DNA of 64,000 nt from an uncultured Carboxylicivirga sp. (GCA_947491945.1 CANLLN010000014.1:54887-118886); one strand, 5' to 3'; numbered from the stretch's first letter, positions 45,209 through 55,625 are shown. Program-made: numbers and translations. Notes: generated by a model from the letters alone, not told the origin.

Positions 45209-47710
45209 ATGGGAACAATCAAGATGTTTAGGGGAAACACCCCACCGTTATTGAAAAAGGGCGAATGGGCTTCGGATGGCCACTACGCTTATCTGGGCAT
45301 GGAACACGGCCAATACAAAGTGTTTCAGGGCGTATTTGACATGAGCAAAGACCAGGAAGTAACAGGCTTTGAGTACGACCTGGGGCATAAAGCCATTATC
45401 ATTCCCTCCGGCACACCCTTCTCCAAATTACAGCTTTTGTTTGATACGCTTCCCAAGGCCTTGAAATACCATACCAATGAGAAAGCCAGTATCGACATCA
45501 TGTTTGAGGATGGTACTTACATCAACGACCTGGGCACCTTCCTGGTACTGCGTGATTTCTCCTATCAAATCAATGTTAAATCCCTTAGCAATAAGGTGGA
45601 TGGCCTCTTGGGAACCTATGTAAAGCCGGTTGTTTTTCAGAGTGATAAGGCCATAGAGATATACAACAGTGCCATTAACTTCTCCGATATTCGTTTTGAA
45701 TATGCTGATATGGGCCATGGCGCGATTGCCTATCTGAACAGCACCACCAACATAGATGACTGCTGCTTTGAGGCCAAAGTGAACCAGGCCTGTGTCTTTG
45801 ACCGGGGCTATAACAAGATCGTATTCTCGGATACCTACTTCAAGATGAACCGGGATGTGGAAGATGCCATCCTGGATAAGGCATCGGTAGGCTCCTTCAT
45901 TAACATCGCCCGAAGCAAGTCCGCACCGGAGTTCCGCCCCAAAACCATAGTGAAGTCATTGAGCGGTGGGATGATTATAGCCGGGAATGTGGAAGATTTA
46001 TTGATTTCCGAAAAGAGTCCGGTGTATATGCCCAACGGAGGCGTGGAGATTCATGGCGGATTTGTTACCCGTCCCGATGGAAACATCGACATAGCCGTGC
46101 CAACCAAGCTGTCGCAGTTGGAAAATGACATGAACCTGACGGGTGATTTTGAGCAGCTGGAGAATAAGCCAACGACCATCACAGCCGAACAGGCCACGGC
46201 CATCGAAGCCGGTAAACGCAAGAACTCCTATCCAAAGGAAGATGCAGCCAAACTGGCCGGCATTGAGGAAAACGCCACATTGGGAGCCGACTGGGAAAGC
46301 AATGTGCAGAATAAGCCGGTAACCATCACAGCGGAGCAATCGGCAGCCATTGAAGCCAACACCCAAAAGCGCAGCTACCCACAGGTAGATGCCGATAAGC
46401 TGGCCGGCATTGAAGAAAACGCCACCGTAGGAGCCGATTGGGAAACCAATGTGCAGAACAAACCGGTAACCATTTCGTCACAGCAGGCAGCCGATATTGA
46501 GGCTAACAACAATAAGCGCAGTTACCCACAGGCGGATGAAGAGAAACTGGCCGGTATTGAGACCAACGCCACCTTGGGAGCTGACTGGGAAACCAATGTG
46601 CAGAACAAACCGGTAACCATTTCAGCGGAACAGGCAGCCGCCATTGAGGCCAACAACAATAAGCGTAGCTACCCACAGGCGGATGAAGAGAAACTGGCCG
46701 GTATTGAGGCCAACGCCACCTTGGGAGCTGACTGGGAAACCAACGTGCAGAACAAGCCCGTCACCATTTCGCCCGAACAGGCAGCCGCCATTGAGGCCAA
46801 CAGTCAAAAAGTAAGCTACCCACAGGTGGATGCCCATAAGCTGGCCGGCATTGAAGAAAACGCCACGCTTGGAGCCGATTGGGAAAGCAATGTGCAGAAT
46901 AAACCCGTTACCATTTCGCCCGAACAGGCAGCCGCCATCGAAACCAACAGCCAAAAGGTAAGTTACCCACAGGCAGATGCCGATAAGTTGGCCGGTATCG
47001 AGGCGAACGCTACTGTTGGAGCCGACTGGGACACTAATGTGCAGAATAAGCCGGTAACCATTTCACCGGAACAGGCAGCGGCCATTGAAACCAACAGCCA
47101 AAAGGTGAGCTATCCACAGGTAGATGCCGATAAGCTGGCCGGTATCGAGGCGAACGCCACCGTCGGAGCCGATTGGGAAACCAACGTGCAGAACAAACCC
47201 GTCACCATTTCGCCCGAACAGGCAGCGGCTATCGAGGCCAACAGTCAAAAAGTAAGTTACCCACAGGTGGATGCCCATAAGCTGGCCGGCATTGAAGAGA
47301 ATGCCACCGTAGGCGCAGATTGGGAAAGCAATGTGCAGAACAAGCCGGTAACCATTTCAGCGGAGCAGGCAGCCGCCATCAAGGCCAACAACCAAAAGGT
47401 GAGCTACCCACAGGCGGATGCCGATAAGCTGGCGGGTATCGAAGAAAACGCTACGCTTGGAGCCGATTGGGACACCAACCTTCAAAACATACCGGACTTC
47501 CTGAAAAAGTTCCTGCAAGTGTATGCCGCTTCCGGCCTTTTCTCCGGGGAGGATTGGGAGGTGAAGCTGACTGAAATCCTAAACTTCCAAATCAACTTCA
47601 TGAAAAACTTCGTGGAGGCCGATGTGGAAAGTCTCTCGGTTGATGTGGCCGGAAACAACCTGAAGCTAAGATTCAAAGATGAAAGGGATAAGACCATCAC
47701 GCTTCAATAA
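45209..47710 (+). CDS. Fibre/spike protein with nine 49-residue repeats
   Basis: 833 residues. N-terminal 300 residues are unusual: GTIKMFRGNTPPLLKKGEW is typical of virion attachment starts, and the rest forms a beta-helix-like domain. Residues about 310-760 consist of nine repeats of 49 residues (147 bp) with ADWE(S/T)NVQNKPVTI, YPQ(V/A)D, KLAGIEENAT; KLAGIEE-type units are common in tail and receptor fibres. A trimerising C-domain (LNFQINFMKNFVEADVE) follows. Probably the receptor-binding fibre. The nucleotide repeats invite recombination. Confidence 0.8.
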   Translation: MGTIKMFRGNTPPLLKKGEWASDGHYAYLGMEHGQYKVFQGVFDMSKDQEVTGFEYDLGHKAIIIPSGTPFSKLQLLFDTLPKALKYHTNEKASIDIMFEDGTYINDLGTFLVLRDFSYQINVKSLSNKVDGLLGTYVKPVVFQSDKAIEIYNSAINFSDIRFEYADMGHGAIAYLNSTTNIDDCCFEAKVNQACVFDRGYNKIVFSDTYFKMNRDVEDAILDKASVGSFINIARSKSAPEFRPKTIVKSLSGGMIIAGNVEDLLISEKSPVYMPNGGVEIHGGFVTRPDGNIDIAVPTKLSQLENDMNLTGDFEQLENKPTTITAEQATAIEAGKRKNSYPKEDAAKLAGIEENATLGADWESNVQNKPVTITAEQSAAIEANTQKRSYPQVDADKLAGIEENATVGADWETNVQNKPVTISSQQAADIEANNNKRSYPQADEEKLAGIETNATLGADWETNVQNKPVTISAEQAAAIEANNNKRSYPQADEEKLAGIEANATLGADWETNVQNKPVTISPEQAAAIEANSQKVSYPQVDAHKLAGIEENATLGADWESNVQNKPVTISPEQAAAIETNSQKVSYPQADADKLAGIEANATVGADWDTNVQNKPVTISPEQAAAIETNSQKVSYPQVDADKLAGIEANATVGADWETNVQNKPVTISPEQAAAIEANSQKVSYPQVDAHKLAGIEENATVGADWESNVQNKPVTISAEQAAAIKANNQKVSYPQADADKLAGIEENATLGADWDTNLQNIPDFLKKFLQVYAASGLFSGEDWEVKLTEILNFQINFMKNFVEADVESLSVDVAGNNLKLRFKDERDKTITLQ

Positions 47711-47717
47711 ACCATAG

Positions 47718-48749
47718 ATGAATAAAACAGGCTACATATCAAGGATTCGTAAGGAATTACAGGATGGGCGTAAGCACTCTAAAACCACCATTGAGCGCAT
47801 TGCCAAAGGCTACGGCATCACCAACAAGAATTTGGTGAAGGAATACACTGAGCTGGCAATCGTCCTGAACGCACGAGAGGTAGCGCACAATCATTCGTTG
47901 AGCACTTATGAGAAATACCTTGATATTGTAGCCCTTTATCAATCGCAGGTTAACCTGTCCATGCGCACCAGCATGAGCGTGCTGATGCAGCAATACTCAA
48001 CGCCAGCACCCATTTCGTTTTTGGCATCCACTTATGTGCGAAGCACCAAGGAAGAGGCTTTGTATTTGGAGCCATCGGCAGGAAACGGCCTATTGACCGT
48101 TGCTTTGCCCTATCAACAAACCCACGTTAACGAGCTGGATGATGTACGGCTTAGCAACCTTAAGGAACAGCCCTTTGCCAAAGTAAGCTCCTGGGATGCT
48201 TTAAAGCCACCGGCAGCCTATGACAAGGCCTTTGACGGTGTGGTGACAAATCCGCCTTTCGGCAACCTGGCAGAGCCGATGCCATTTGGTAATTTTAAGA
48301 TTAAGCGACTGGAACATGCCATGGCCTTAAAGGCCTTACGTTGCATGAAAGATGATGGTAAGGCCGCCATTATCATAGGAGGCCATACCTCATGGGATAA
48401 GCATGGTCGGGTATCTGCCGGACAAAACAGAATCTTCCTGAACTACCTGTATCACTTTTACCATGTGGAAGATATTATTCCCATCAATGGCAAGAAGCTC
48501 TATTCTCGCCAGGGTACTTCATTTAATACCCGGCTAATCCTGATTGATGGCGCAAAGGCAGTACCCCAAGGCGCTGCCCCCCTAAAAAACATGCTACACA
48601 GCACCATGGTCAACAGTCACGAAGCGCTTTGGGACAGGGTTTGGTTGGAAGATCCTACAAGCAATACAAATAACAAACAATTGAGCTTAGTGAAGTTGAG
48701 AGCTAAAGCCATACTTCTAAAACAAAAGCAGCATGAAGTCCGAAATTAA
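47718..48749 (+). CDS. DNA methyltransferase with C-terminal KLRAKAI tag
   Basis: 343 residues. LEPSAGNG (motif I, Glu118-Gly124) and TNPPFGNL (motif IV, Asn178-Phe181) mark an N6-adenine or N4-cytosine methyltransferase. N-terminal 80 residues are a helical extension. The C-terminus carries KLRAKAI (326-332) followed by KQKQ, a tag shared with the next two proteins. Overlaps the helicase gene by 17 bp. Likely protects element DNA or acts after delivery. Confidence 0.85.
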   Translation: MNKTGYISRIRKELQDGRKHSKTTIERIAKGYGITNKNLVKEYTELAIVLNAREVAHNHSLSTYEKYLDIVALYQSQVNLSMRTSMSVLMQQYSTPAPISFLASTYVRSTKEEALYLEPSAGNGLLTVALPYQQTHVNELDDVRLSNLKEQPFAKVSSWDALKPPAAYDKAFDGVVTNPPFGNLAEPMPFGNFKIKRLEHAMALKALRCMKDDGKAAIIIGGHTSWDKHGRVSAGQNRIFLNYLYHFYHVEDIIPINGKKLYSRQGTSFNTRLILIDGAKAVPQGAAPLKNMLHSTMVNSHEALWDRVWLEDPTSNTNNKQLSLVKLRAKAILLKQKQHEVRN

Positions 48750-51700
48750 ATTCCAGAAAAAAAGCATAACGATAAAGTTCAGTAGAAAACCACAGGAACA
48801 TATTGTCTCTCGGTTAATTGAACTGGGCTTTTCAACCAATGATAACAAAAGCTTTATCCGCACTCAAAAATTGGCTCAAAACGAACACGAGTACCTGCAA
48901 GGAATGTTGGGTATTCAGGGCTTGGGCATGGCCTATATCCCGGCAGCCGAGAAAGGTTTTATCCTGGACACCACGGTGCCGGATTCCATGGGGCATGAGA
49001 TGCACATTGCCATTCGTAAAGTCAAGAAAAGCATTGCTATGCCTTTGTTTGACTATGTGGCCGAAAAGCTGGATTATCAGAACGATGAATTGGTAAAGGC
49101 ATTATCCTGCGAACAGATTGATGCGGTGGCCTTGGCCATCTATAATATCGAGAAGCGCAAGGAAGGCATTATCGTTGGCGACCAGACCGGTATCGGCAAA
49201 GGACGAACAGCTGCCGCCCTGATTCGCTATGGCGTGAAAAATGGCTTGCAGCCCATCTTCCTGTCCGAAAAGCCCAACCTGTTTACCGACCTGTACCGTG
49301 ACCTGTCGGATATTGGCAGCTCCGGCCTGGTGCCTTTTATCGTGAACACCAAAGAAAGCAAGACCAATATCAAGGATAAAAGTGGTGAGGTGGTTTACAG
49401 CGCCCCGGAAAAACCCACCCAGGAGCGCATTATCAAAAGCCAGCAAATACCCGGCAACTACAATTTTTTGTGTGCCACCTATTCCCAGTTCAACCAGCCC
49501 AAGAAACCTGCCAAGCAGCAGTTTCTAATGGCCGTGGCCGGGAACAACATCATCATCATGGATGAGGCGCACAATGCTTCGGGCAGCTCCAATACGGGTG
49601 AGTTTATGCAGGATGTGTTGCGCCAGACCAAAGGCGTGTGTTTCCTGTCGGCCACCTTTGCCAAACGACCCGATAACATGCCCATTTATGCCCAAAAGAC
49701 GTCCATGAGCGATGCCAATATGCCCAAGGAAGACCTGGTGGAAGCCATCTCCAAAGGTGGTGTGGCCTTGCAGGAAGTGCTGGCCGCACAGCTGGTTTCC
49801 GAAGGACAGATGATCCGGCGTGAGCGTTCCTTTGAGGGTGTGGAAGTCAACTACATTGAGCTGAAAGAAAAGGCCAAAGAACAGGCCGCCATAGCCGATA
49901 AGATAACCGCCATTATCCGAGATATAATAGGCTTTCAGGAGAAGTACATCAACAAACAGGTGAAGGAGCTGGATAAAATAGCGGCAGCCGAAAGCAAGGA
50001 AGTGGAAAGCCGCAAGGGAACCGAGAAAGCCGGGGTTGATAACATACCCTACTTCTCCAAGGTGTTTAATGTTATCAATCAACTGCTGTTCAGTCTGAAC
50101 GCTGCCGATGTGGCCGACCATGCCATTCAGCGATTGAAAGAAGGCAAAAAACCCATTATCGCCTTTGCCTCTACCATGGGAAGTTTCCTGGAGGGCATGG
50201 CCAAGGCAGATGATGTGATAAACGGTGATTTTTCAAGTGTATTGGAAAAGGGATTGGATTCAGTTCTTCGCTATACAGAGAAGGATATTGATGGACAATC
50301 GGAAGGTAAACAATTCAATATTGCAGACCTATCAGAAGATGCTCAATTGGCTTACTACGATATTATCAGGAGAATTGAACAGGCATCCACAGGAATAACC
50401 ATCAGTCCGCTTGATTTGATTATCCAGAAGATTAAGGAAGCCGGGTATAGCGTGGGTGAAGTGACCGGACGTAAGCTTTGTGTGCAGTACAACTCCACCA
50501 GGGCAAAGAATACCACCGCCCTGGTGATGAGCCGAAAAAAGGAAAATACGGCTGACCTGTTCAGACGATTTAATGACAATGAGATTGATTGCCTGCTCAT
50601 TAACCAGAGTGGTTCCACCGGAGCTTCGGCTCATGCCATCGTCACCGATAAGGTAGCAGCCGGACAGGTGAAGCAGCGTGTGATGGTGATACTCCAACCG
50701 GAGCTGAACATCAATACCGAGATTCAAAAGCGTGGGCGTATCAACCGCACCGGGCAGATCATGAAACCGATTTACGACTACATTATCTCGTCCATACCGG
50801 CACAGAAGCGCTTTATGATGATGCTTAAAAAGAAGCTGAAATCATTGGATGCCAACACCACCTCCAACCAAAAGAGCAGTAAGTCACAACTGGAGTCCGA
50901 TGACTTCCTGAATAAATACGGTAATAAAGTGGTTCGCCAATACATGCTGGAGAACCCTGAACTCAACAAAGCCTTGGATAATCCCCTGAAATTTGAAAGT
51001 AAGGAAAGCGATGAGACACCCACCGAAGGTGATGCCTCAAAAGTTACCGGGCGTGTGGCCGTGTTGTCAGTTAAGGAACAGGAGAAGTTTTACCAGGAAG
51101 TCATTGAGCGCTATAACGATTACGTGGAATACCTTAAGCAGGCCGATGAGTATGACTTGGAGGTGGAAATCCTGGATTTAAAAGCCGTATCCCTTGATAA
51201 AAACGTGGTGATTGCCGGGAAAGGCGGTCGCTCTGTTTTTGGGAATGATACCTTTTTGGAAAAATGTGAATGCAACGTGCTCAAGAAACCTTACGGCAAG
51301 GCGGAGCTGGAGAAGCTGATTAAAAAGCACCGGGACGGCAAAGACCCGGACAGCCAGGCCGAAGTAATTATGGCCGCCCACGAAAAGCATGTGGAAAGCA
51401 AGCTGGCCGATGACTTAAAAGACCTTGAAAGCAAGTACAAAGACTTGCTGAATGGCATTAGCGAAGAAAAAGGCTATCAGAAGATTCCCGTGTTTGAGAA
51501 GCAAGAGCGGATGCGCTACATTGCCGAGCGTGAAGATGAAATATTGGAAGCCCAAGGGCTGGATGAGAGCCGCATTAAAACGCAAAGCCAAAACCGCAAG
51601 AGCTACCTGAATAACTTCTTCAGGTTCTTTAGAGTTGGCCATGGCTATTTCTATCCGGCCTTGAGTTTTGAAAGCGATAGCAGCGATAATTCATACTGCA

Positions 51701-52680
51701 TATTCTTAGGCTTTGATATTAACTCCAAACGTAAGAACCCCTATGCCCCATCAGCTGTTAAGCTGCGTTTTGCCATTGCCGACAGTCGCAAATACATAGT
51801 GCTGCCTGCATCGGGCGATACCGCCAAAGAAATTGAGCGCATCCAGGCACGTAGCTTCCAGCTAACTACCACACAAAAGGAAAGCCTGATTGATAAGTGG
51901 GATGAAGCCATTAAGGATTTTACCCTGGATAGGCAAATCCGCTACATCGTAACGGGGAATATCCTACAAGGATCGGCTGACTTCTCCGGTAAGCTGGTGA
52001 GTTTTACCACCAAAGGCAAAGGTGTGCAGAAAGGCATTTTAATGAGTGAAGCCTGGTCGCCCGATAACAACGACAACAAGGCAAACAGCTATGTGGTGGC
52101 ACCCATTGCCAAGCTTCAAAAGCACATCATGAGCCTGCGCAGTGGCGCAAGCATCACCACCGAAAACAAGATTACCATTGCCCGGCATTATGATGATACT
52201 TTCAAAATCATCATGACCAAAACCAAGAGCCATATTCCCATTTATACCGATAAGGAGGTGGTGAAGCTACTGGTGAATCATCGGGATGGTTTCGAGATGG
52301 TATCGGGCAATATGAAAGCCTCGGTGAGCACCGATAAAATGGCCAGGCTATTGTGTTTATTGGGGGAGCGATTCAGCTTATCCGTGAAGATACCACGCTA
52401 TTACTACGATGAATTTCTGGATAAGGGAACGAAACCCGGCCACCCAAGCGATAGCCTGACCAGGGAGGCCATGGAACTGTTTGAGCAGGATAAAAAGGCC
52501 TTTCCCAAGCGCCTGGCTCAGCAAAAGCAGAGCGCACCCAAAGGTAAAACGGTGAGCATTGAAAAGGGCAAACAACTAAAGCTTGTAAAGTTGCGTGCCA
52601 AGGCCATCATGATTAAGCAAAAGCAGCTAAAAGCCGTGGCCGGATTGGGTGTTCATTCAAAAATAAAAATCCTGGTATGA
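48733..52680 (+). CDS. Strawberry-notch-like SF2 helicase with C-terminal KLRAKAI tag
   Basis: 1315 residues. SF2 helicase lobes: QTGIGKGRT (Walker A, 152-159), IIIMDEAHNA (277-280), FLSATFAK, LLINQSGSTGAS, and QKRGRINRTGQ (motif VI, Arg667 onward). The GIGKG variant and the RGRxNRTGQ motif match the Strawberry-notch helicase family found in phages and polyvalent proteins. About 550 C-terminal residues are unrecognised. Ends with KLRAKAI at 1286-1292 and KQKQ. It may be injected with the genome to open host DNA or chromatin. Confidence 0.88.
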   Translation: MKSEIKFQKKSITIKFSRKPQEHIVSRLIELGFSTNDNKSFIRTQKLAQNEHEYLQGMLGIQGLGMAYIPAAEKGFILDTTVPDSMGHEMHIAIRKVKKSIAMPLFDYVAEKLDYQNDELVKALSCEQIDAVALAIYNIEKRKEGIIVGDQTGIGKGRTAAALIRYGVKNGLQPIFLSEKPNLFTDLYRDLSDIGSSGLVPFIVNTKESKTNIKDKSGEVVYSAPEKPTQERIIKSQQIPGNYNFLCATYSQFNQPKKPAKQQFLMAVAGNNIIIMDEAHNASGSSNTGEFMQDVLRQTKGVCFLSATFAKRPDNMPIYAQKTSMSDANMPKEDLVEAISKGGVALQEVLAAQLVSEGQMIRRERSFEGVEVNYIELKEKAKEQAAIADKITAIIRDIIGFQEKYINKQVKELDKIAAAESKEVESRKGTEKAGVDNIPYFSKVFNVINQLLFSLNAADVADHAIQRLKEGKKPIIAFASTMGSFLEGMAKADDVINGDFSSVLEKGLDSVLRYTEKDIDGQSEGKQFNIADLSEDAQLAYYDIIRRIEQASTGITISPLDLIIQKIKEAGYSVGEVTGRKLCVQYNSTRAKNTTALVMSRKKENTADLFRRFNDNEIDCLLINQSGSTGASAHAIVTDKVAAGQVKQRVMVILQPELNINTEIQKRGRINRTGQIMKPIYDYIISSIPAQKRFMMMLKKKLKSLDANTTSNQKSSKSQLESDDFLNKYGNKVVRQYMLENPELNKALDNPLKFESKESDETPTEGDASKVTGRVAVLSVKEQEKFYQEVIERYNDYVEYLKQADEYDLEVEILDLKAVSLDKNVVIAGKGGRSVFGNDTFLEKCECNVLKKPYGKAELEKLIKKHRDGKDPDSQAEVIMAAHEKHVESKLADDLKDLESKYKDLLNGISEEKGYQKIPVFEKQERMRYIAEREDEILEAQGLDESRIKTQSQNRKSYLNNFFRFFRVGHGYFYPALSFESDSSDNSYCIFLGFDINSKRKNPYAPSAVKLRFAIADSRKYIVLPASGDTAKEIERIQARSFQLTTTQKESLIDKWDEAIKDFTLDRQIRYIVTGNILQGSADFSGKLVSFTTKGKGVQKGILMSEAWSPDNNDNKANSYVVAPIAKLQKHIMSLRSGASITTENKITIARHYDDTFKIIMTKTKSHIPIYTDKEVVKLLVNHRDGFEMVSGNMKASVSTDKMARLLCLLGERFSLSVKIPRYYYDEFLDKGTKPGHPSDSLTREAMELFEQDKKAFPKRLAQQKQSAPKGKTVSIEKGKQLKLVKLRAKAIMIKQKQLKAVAGLGVHSKIKILV

Positions 52681-54698
52681 GCAAAGCCATAGAGTTAAGA
52701 ATCGACCATTTTCCTGAATTAGGAGGGCTGGATGATGAAGTGGAAAAAGCCTTGCAGGAGAAACAAAAGAACCGGCAGTTTAAGGACGCAGGCAAGCGGG
52801 TGCATGGCTCCCGGAAGGAACAGGCCATGTACAACAAGCTCATAAGCAGCAGCGATTTAAACAGCATCGAACAGGACGAGGCCACCGCCATCGAACTCAT
52901 AAAAAAGGACAAAGTATTCCCAAAGATTGACCCACAGGCCGAAAAGGAAAACGGCACGGATGCCGGTTGTGCTTTTTTGAAAGTTAAGATTCGCCAGGCC
53001 TTCCCGGCCAAGCCGCATACCAACAGCAAAGTGGCCAGGGAGCAATATGTACTTATGGCGGAGGCCTTTGTTAGCGCGCTCAACGATGCCATCAGCATCA
53101 CGGACTTACAAAAGCTCGATACCATTGCCAGTAATGGTGAAATCGTTGGGAAGCATGATTTTGGTTTGGTATTCGGCAAGGCGCTTCGCAATATTGTCTT
53201 TACCATAAGGGGCTACCGCACGAGTAGTGCGGTCAGGGAAACCTATCTGAAAGCCCTTGAGTATTCAGGCATCACCGAAGAACAGGCAGCGCCCCATGCA
53301 CAGCGGCTGAAAGATCACAGCGATAATCGGATCAAACGTCAGCAGGACTGTATTGATTCGGCCAGGCAAATTATTTCTGTGGCCGACATGAGGCGGCACA
53401 AGCAAAACGACCTGAGCTTTAAAGGCGGTATGCTGAATAGCATCAGAACCGTGGAGGACTACGTGCGCTATGTAACCCAGGTGTGCACCCGCTTTATCAA
53501 TGACGCAAAGCGTGAATACGACCATAAAAAGGAGCTATATCCTTACAAGGCATCTAAGCCGGATTGGAGCTGGGCAGAAACCAAGAAAACAAGCAAGTCT
53601 CAAAGCAGCAGTAAGCCAAAGATAGAAGCCGTACCGTTAACCTACATCAAGCGGACAGGTGGCTTGTTGATAGAGGAAGCGGATGAAAATACGGTTATCC
53701 ATAAGCTGCATTTTAAATCGCTCACCCTGGGTAACTATGTGAAAGATGATGAAGCCGGTGAGCATATTCGTCATTTTGTTGCCGCCATTGTTGACCTGTG
53801 CGAGGTGCTTGACATCAACCTCTCCATCAACGAAGCCCTGGCCATCGCCTTTGGGGCTTTCGGTCGTGGTGGCAAGGCAATGGCCACCTATTACCCAACA
53901 CGTCAGCTCATCAACCTGACCAAACGCAATGGTGATGGCACAGTCGCCCATGAGTGGGGCCATTACTTCGACCATTTTCTGAATGGCCTAAAGTTGTCAA
54001 CTAAACCCTTGAGTTCAGAAAACTATCTGAATACCATTATTAACAGCTTAGGGCATCGCAAAAAGTATTTTATCGGAGGAAAGTCATCGCCAACACAGGA
54101 TTGGTTTAAGTCAATTTTAAAAGTGGCTTTGGAGGATCATATACCCCAAACAATGCTTCAACAGAGCATTGCCCGGTTAATTGTGATGTTGCGATTTGGT
54201 TATTACGGTGCAGAAGGCGGTGTCTGTGTGAGCTATGATAATTTTAATTCAGACGGCTCAAAAAAGCGCCCCACAGACAGCTACCTTTATCACTATTCCA
54301 AACTTCAGGGGGATTATTGGAAAGATATTGCGGAGCTGTTTGCCCGAAGCTTCGAGTGCTATGTGTACGACAAGCTAAAGGAAAAGAACCGGGTGAATAA
54401 CTACCTGGTGTCCGGTGCCATGTTTTCCCACCCTGTCTATCCACAGGGTAAGGAACGCCTTTACATCAACAAGTGCTTCGATAACCTGATTTATGCCATC
54501 AAGGCGCATTTATCCATTAAACCCTTTGAGGCATTCACCGATAAGCGTGCCGATGAATACATCGACTTCACCAAAGAGGGAGCTGTGAACAAAGGCGTGA
54601 TCGTAGGCAAAGAGCGCAAGCTGAAACTGGCCAAAGTCAGGGCTAAAGCCATTCGCATCATGCAAAAACAAGCCCTTGTGAAGGGCAGCGACTCCTGA
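52677..54698 (+). CDS. LPD1-like metallopeptidase/polyvalent protein with C-terminal KVRAKAI tag
   Basis: 673 residues. AHEWGHYFDHFLNG gives HExxH (His425, Glu426, His429), and DIAELFARSFECYVYDKL follows about 130 residues later, together the pattern of the LPD1 domain of large polyvalent phage proteins. The first half is helical with basic patches. C-terminus KVRAKAI (653-659) plus QKQ. Start overlaps the helicase stop. Such proteins are considered early effectors delivered with DNA. Confidence 0.75.
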   Translation: MSKAIELRIDHFPELGGLDDEVEKALQEKQKNRQFKDAGKRVHGSRKEQAMYNKLISSSDLNSIEQDEATAIELIKKDKVFPKIDPQAEKENGTDAGCAFLKVKIRQAFPAKPHTNSKVAREQYVLMAEAFVSALNDAISITDLQKLDTIASNGEIVGKHDFGLVFGKALRNIVFTIRGYRTSSAVRETYLKALEYSGITEEQAAPHAQRLKDHSDNRIKRQQDCIDSARQIISVADMRRHKQNDLSFKGGMLNSIRTVEDYVRYVTQVCTRFINDAKREYDHKKELYPYKASKPDWSWAETKKTSKSQSSSKPKIEAVPLTYIKRTGGLLIEEADENTVIHKLHFKSLTLGNYVKDDEAGEHIRHFVAAIVDLCEVLDINLSINEALAIAFGAFGRGGKAMATYYPTRQLINLTKRNGDGTVAHEWGHYFDHFLNGLKLSTKPLSSENYLNTIINSLGHRKKYFIGGKSSPTQDWFKSILKVALEDHIPQTMLQQSIARLIVMLRFGYYGAEGGVCVSYDNFNSDGSKKRPTDSYLYHYSKLQGDYWKDIAELFARSFECYVYDKLKEKNRVNNYLVSGAMFSHPVYPQGKERLYINKCFDNLIYAIKAHLSIKPFEAFTDKRADEYIDFTKEGAVNKGVIVGKERKLKLAKVRAKAIRIMQKQALVKGSDS

Positions 54699-54758
54699 CG
54701 GGGAGAACGAGATATACCGACTTGAAAAGTGAAAAGTATAACATATAACAATATTAGT

Positions 54759-55625
54759 ATGAAACTGACAATCAAAAACTACAAGGAAGCCACCAGGAAT
54801 ATCGACTTCAAAAAGTTGCCGGAAGCAGCACAGGAAGCCCATAAGGAGTTTGATTCATTTGCCGATTTCTACAACGAGGATAAGGACATCAAAGAGATGT
54901 TGGATAATCATTTCAAAATCGTTGAACCCTACCTACAGGATTCGGGAAAGAAAAGTCCTGCATCGAAGAAAGCACCGAAGAAAGCCGCTGCCAAAAAATC
55001 AGGCGCATCCACCAAGGGCGACAGGAAAAAGAAGCCCGCTAAAACAAGTGCCGGGAAGAAAACAGCCGCACGCAAAGCGGCCAGGCGGAAGCCCCATGAA
55101 GTAGATGTGATGCCCCTGGAGATAAAGATTATCCGCCGGTACATCAATATGCACGGTAAGAAAGTCAACGAACGGCAGGTGTCCTTGCTCTATAAGGTGA
55201 TTCAAAAGGCCGCCACCGAAAAGACCATCCGTAAAAGCAGCAAGTATGCCGATGAAATTAAGAAGATAGGCAATGACCTGATCAGTACCTATAAGCAAAT
55301 GGATGGTACCTGTACCTTTGATGTGCCCCAGGCCTTATTCAACAAGTTGAAAGGTATTGTTGATGGCTATGGTGTTACGCCGGCTATTGCGCTGATTAAG
55401 CGCTTTATCAACCTCTATGGTAATATCACCAAAACCAAGGCACAACGCCTGCTCACGAGTGTTAGCAATTCCCTTAAAAACGGTAAAGTGTCCAAGGCTG
55501 ATAAGGAATACGAGCAAATCAAAAACGTTCAAAAGCATCTGCACGATTACCTGGAGAGTGATAAGCTATTGGTGACCAATATTCAGCTGAACGGACTAAA
55601 GGGACTTGCCGGCTTGGAAAAGTAA
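54759..55625 (+). CDS. Histone-H1-like DNA-binding protein
   Basis: 288 residues from ATG 54759. Residues about 75-115 are a Lys/Ala/Pro tail (SKKAPKKAAAKKSG, KKTAARKAARRK), as in H1-type linker proteins and bacterial H1 homologues. The C-terminal part is alpha-helical with two related units (IRRYINMHGKKVNERQVSLL; IKRFINLYGNITKTKAQRLL). Ends NGLKGLAGLEK. It probably condenses or organises element DNA during packaging. Confidence 0.65.
   Translation: MKLTIKNYKEATRNIDFKKLPEAAQEAHKEFDSFADFYNEDKDIKEMLDNHFKIVEPYLQDSGKKSPASKKAPKKAAAKKSGASTKGDRKKKPAKTSAGKKTAARKAARRKPHEVDVMPLEIKIIRRYINMHGKKVNERQVSLLYKVIQKAATEKTIRKSSKYADEIKKIGNDLISTYKQMDGTCTFDVPQALFNKLKGIVDGYGVTPAIALIKRFINLYGNITKTKAQRLLTSVSNSLKNGKVSKADKEYEQIKNVQKHLHDYLESDKLLVTNIQLNGLKGLAGLEK

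Noticed and set aside
45998..47278. Minus-strand repetitive frames opposite the fibre gene
   Set aside because: Gly/Leu/Phe-rich shadows of the 147-bp repeats on the opposite strand.
46140..47480. CRISPR array
   Set aside because: The repeats are 147 bp, contiguous, in frame and coding; no spacers.
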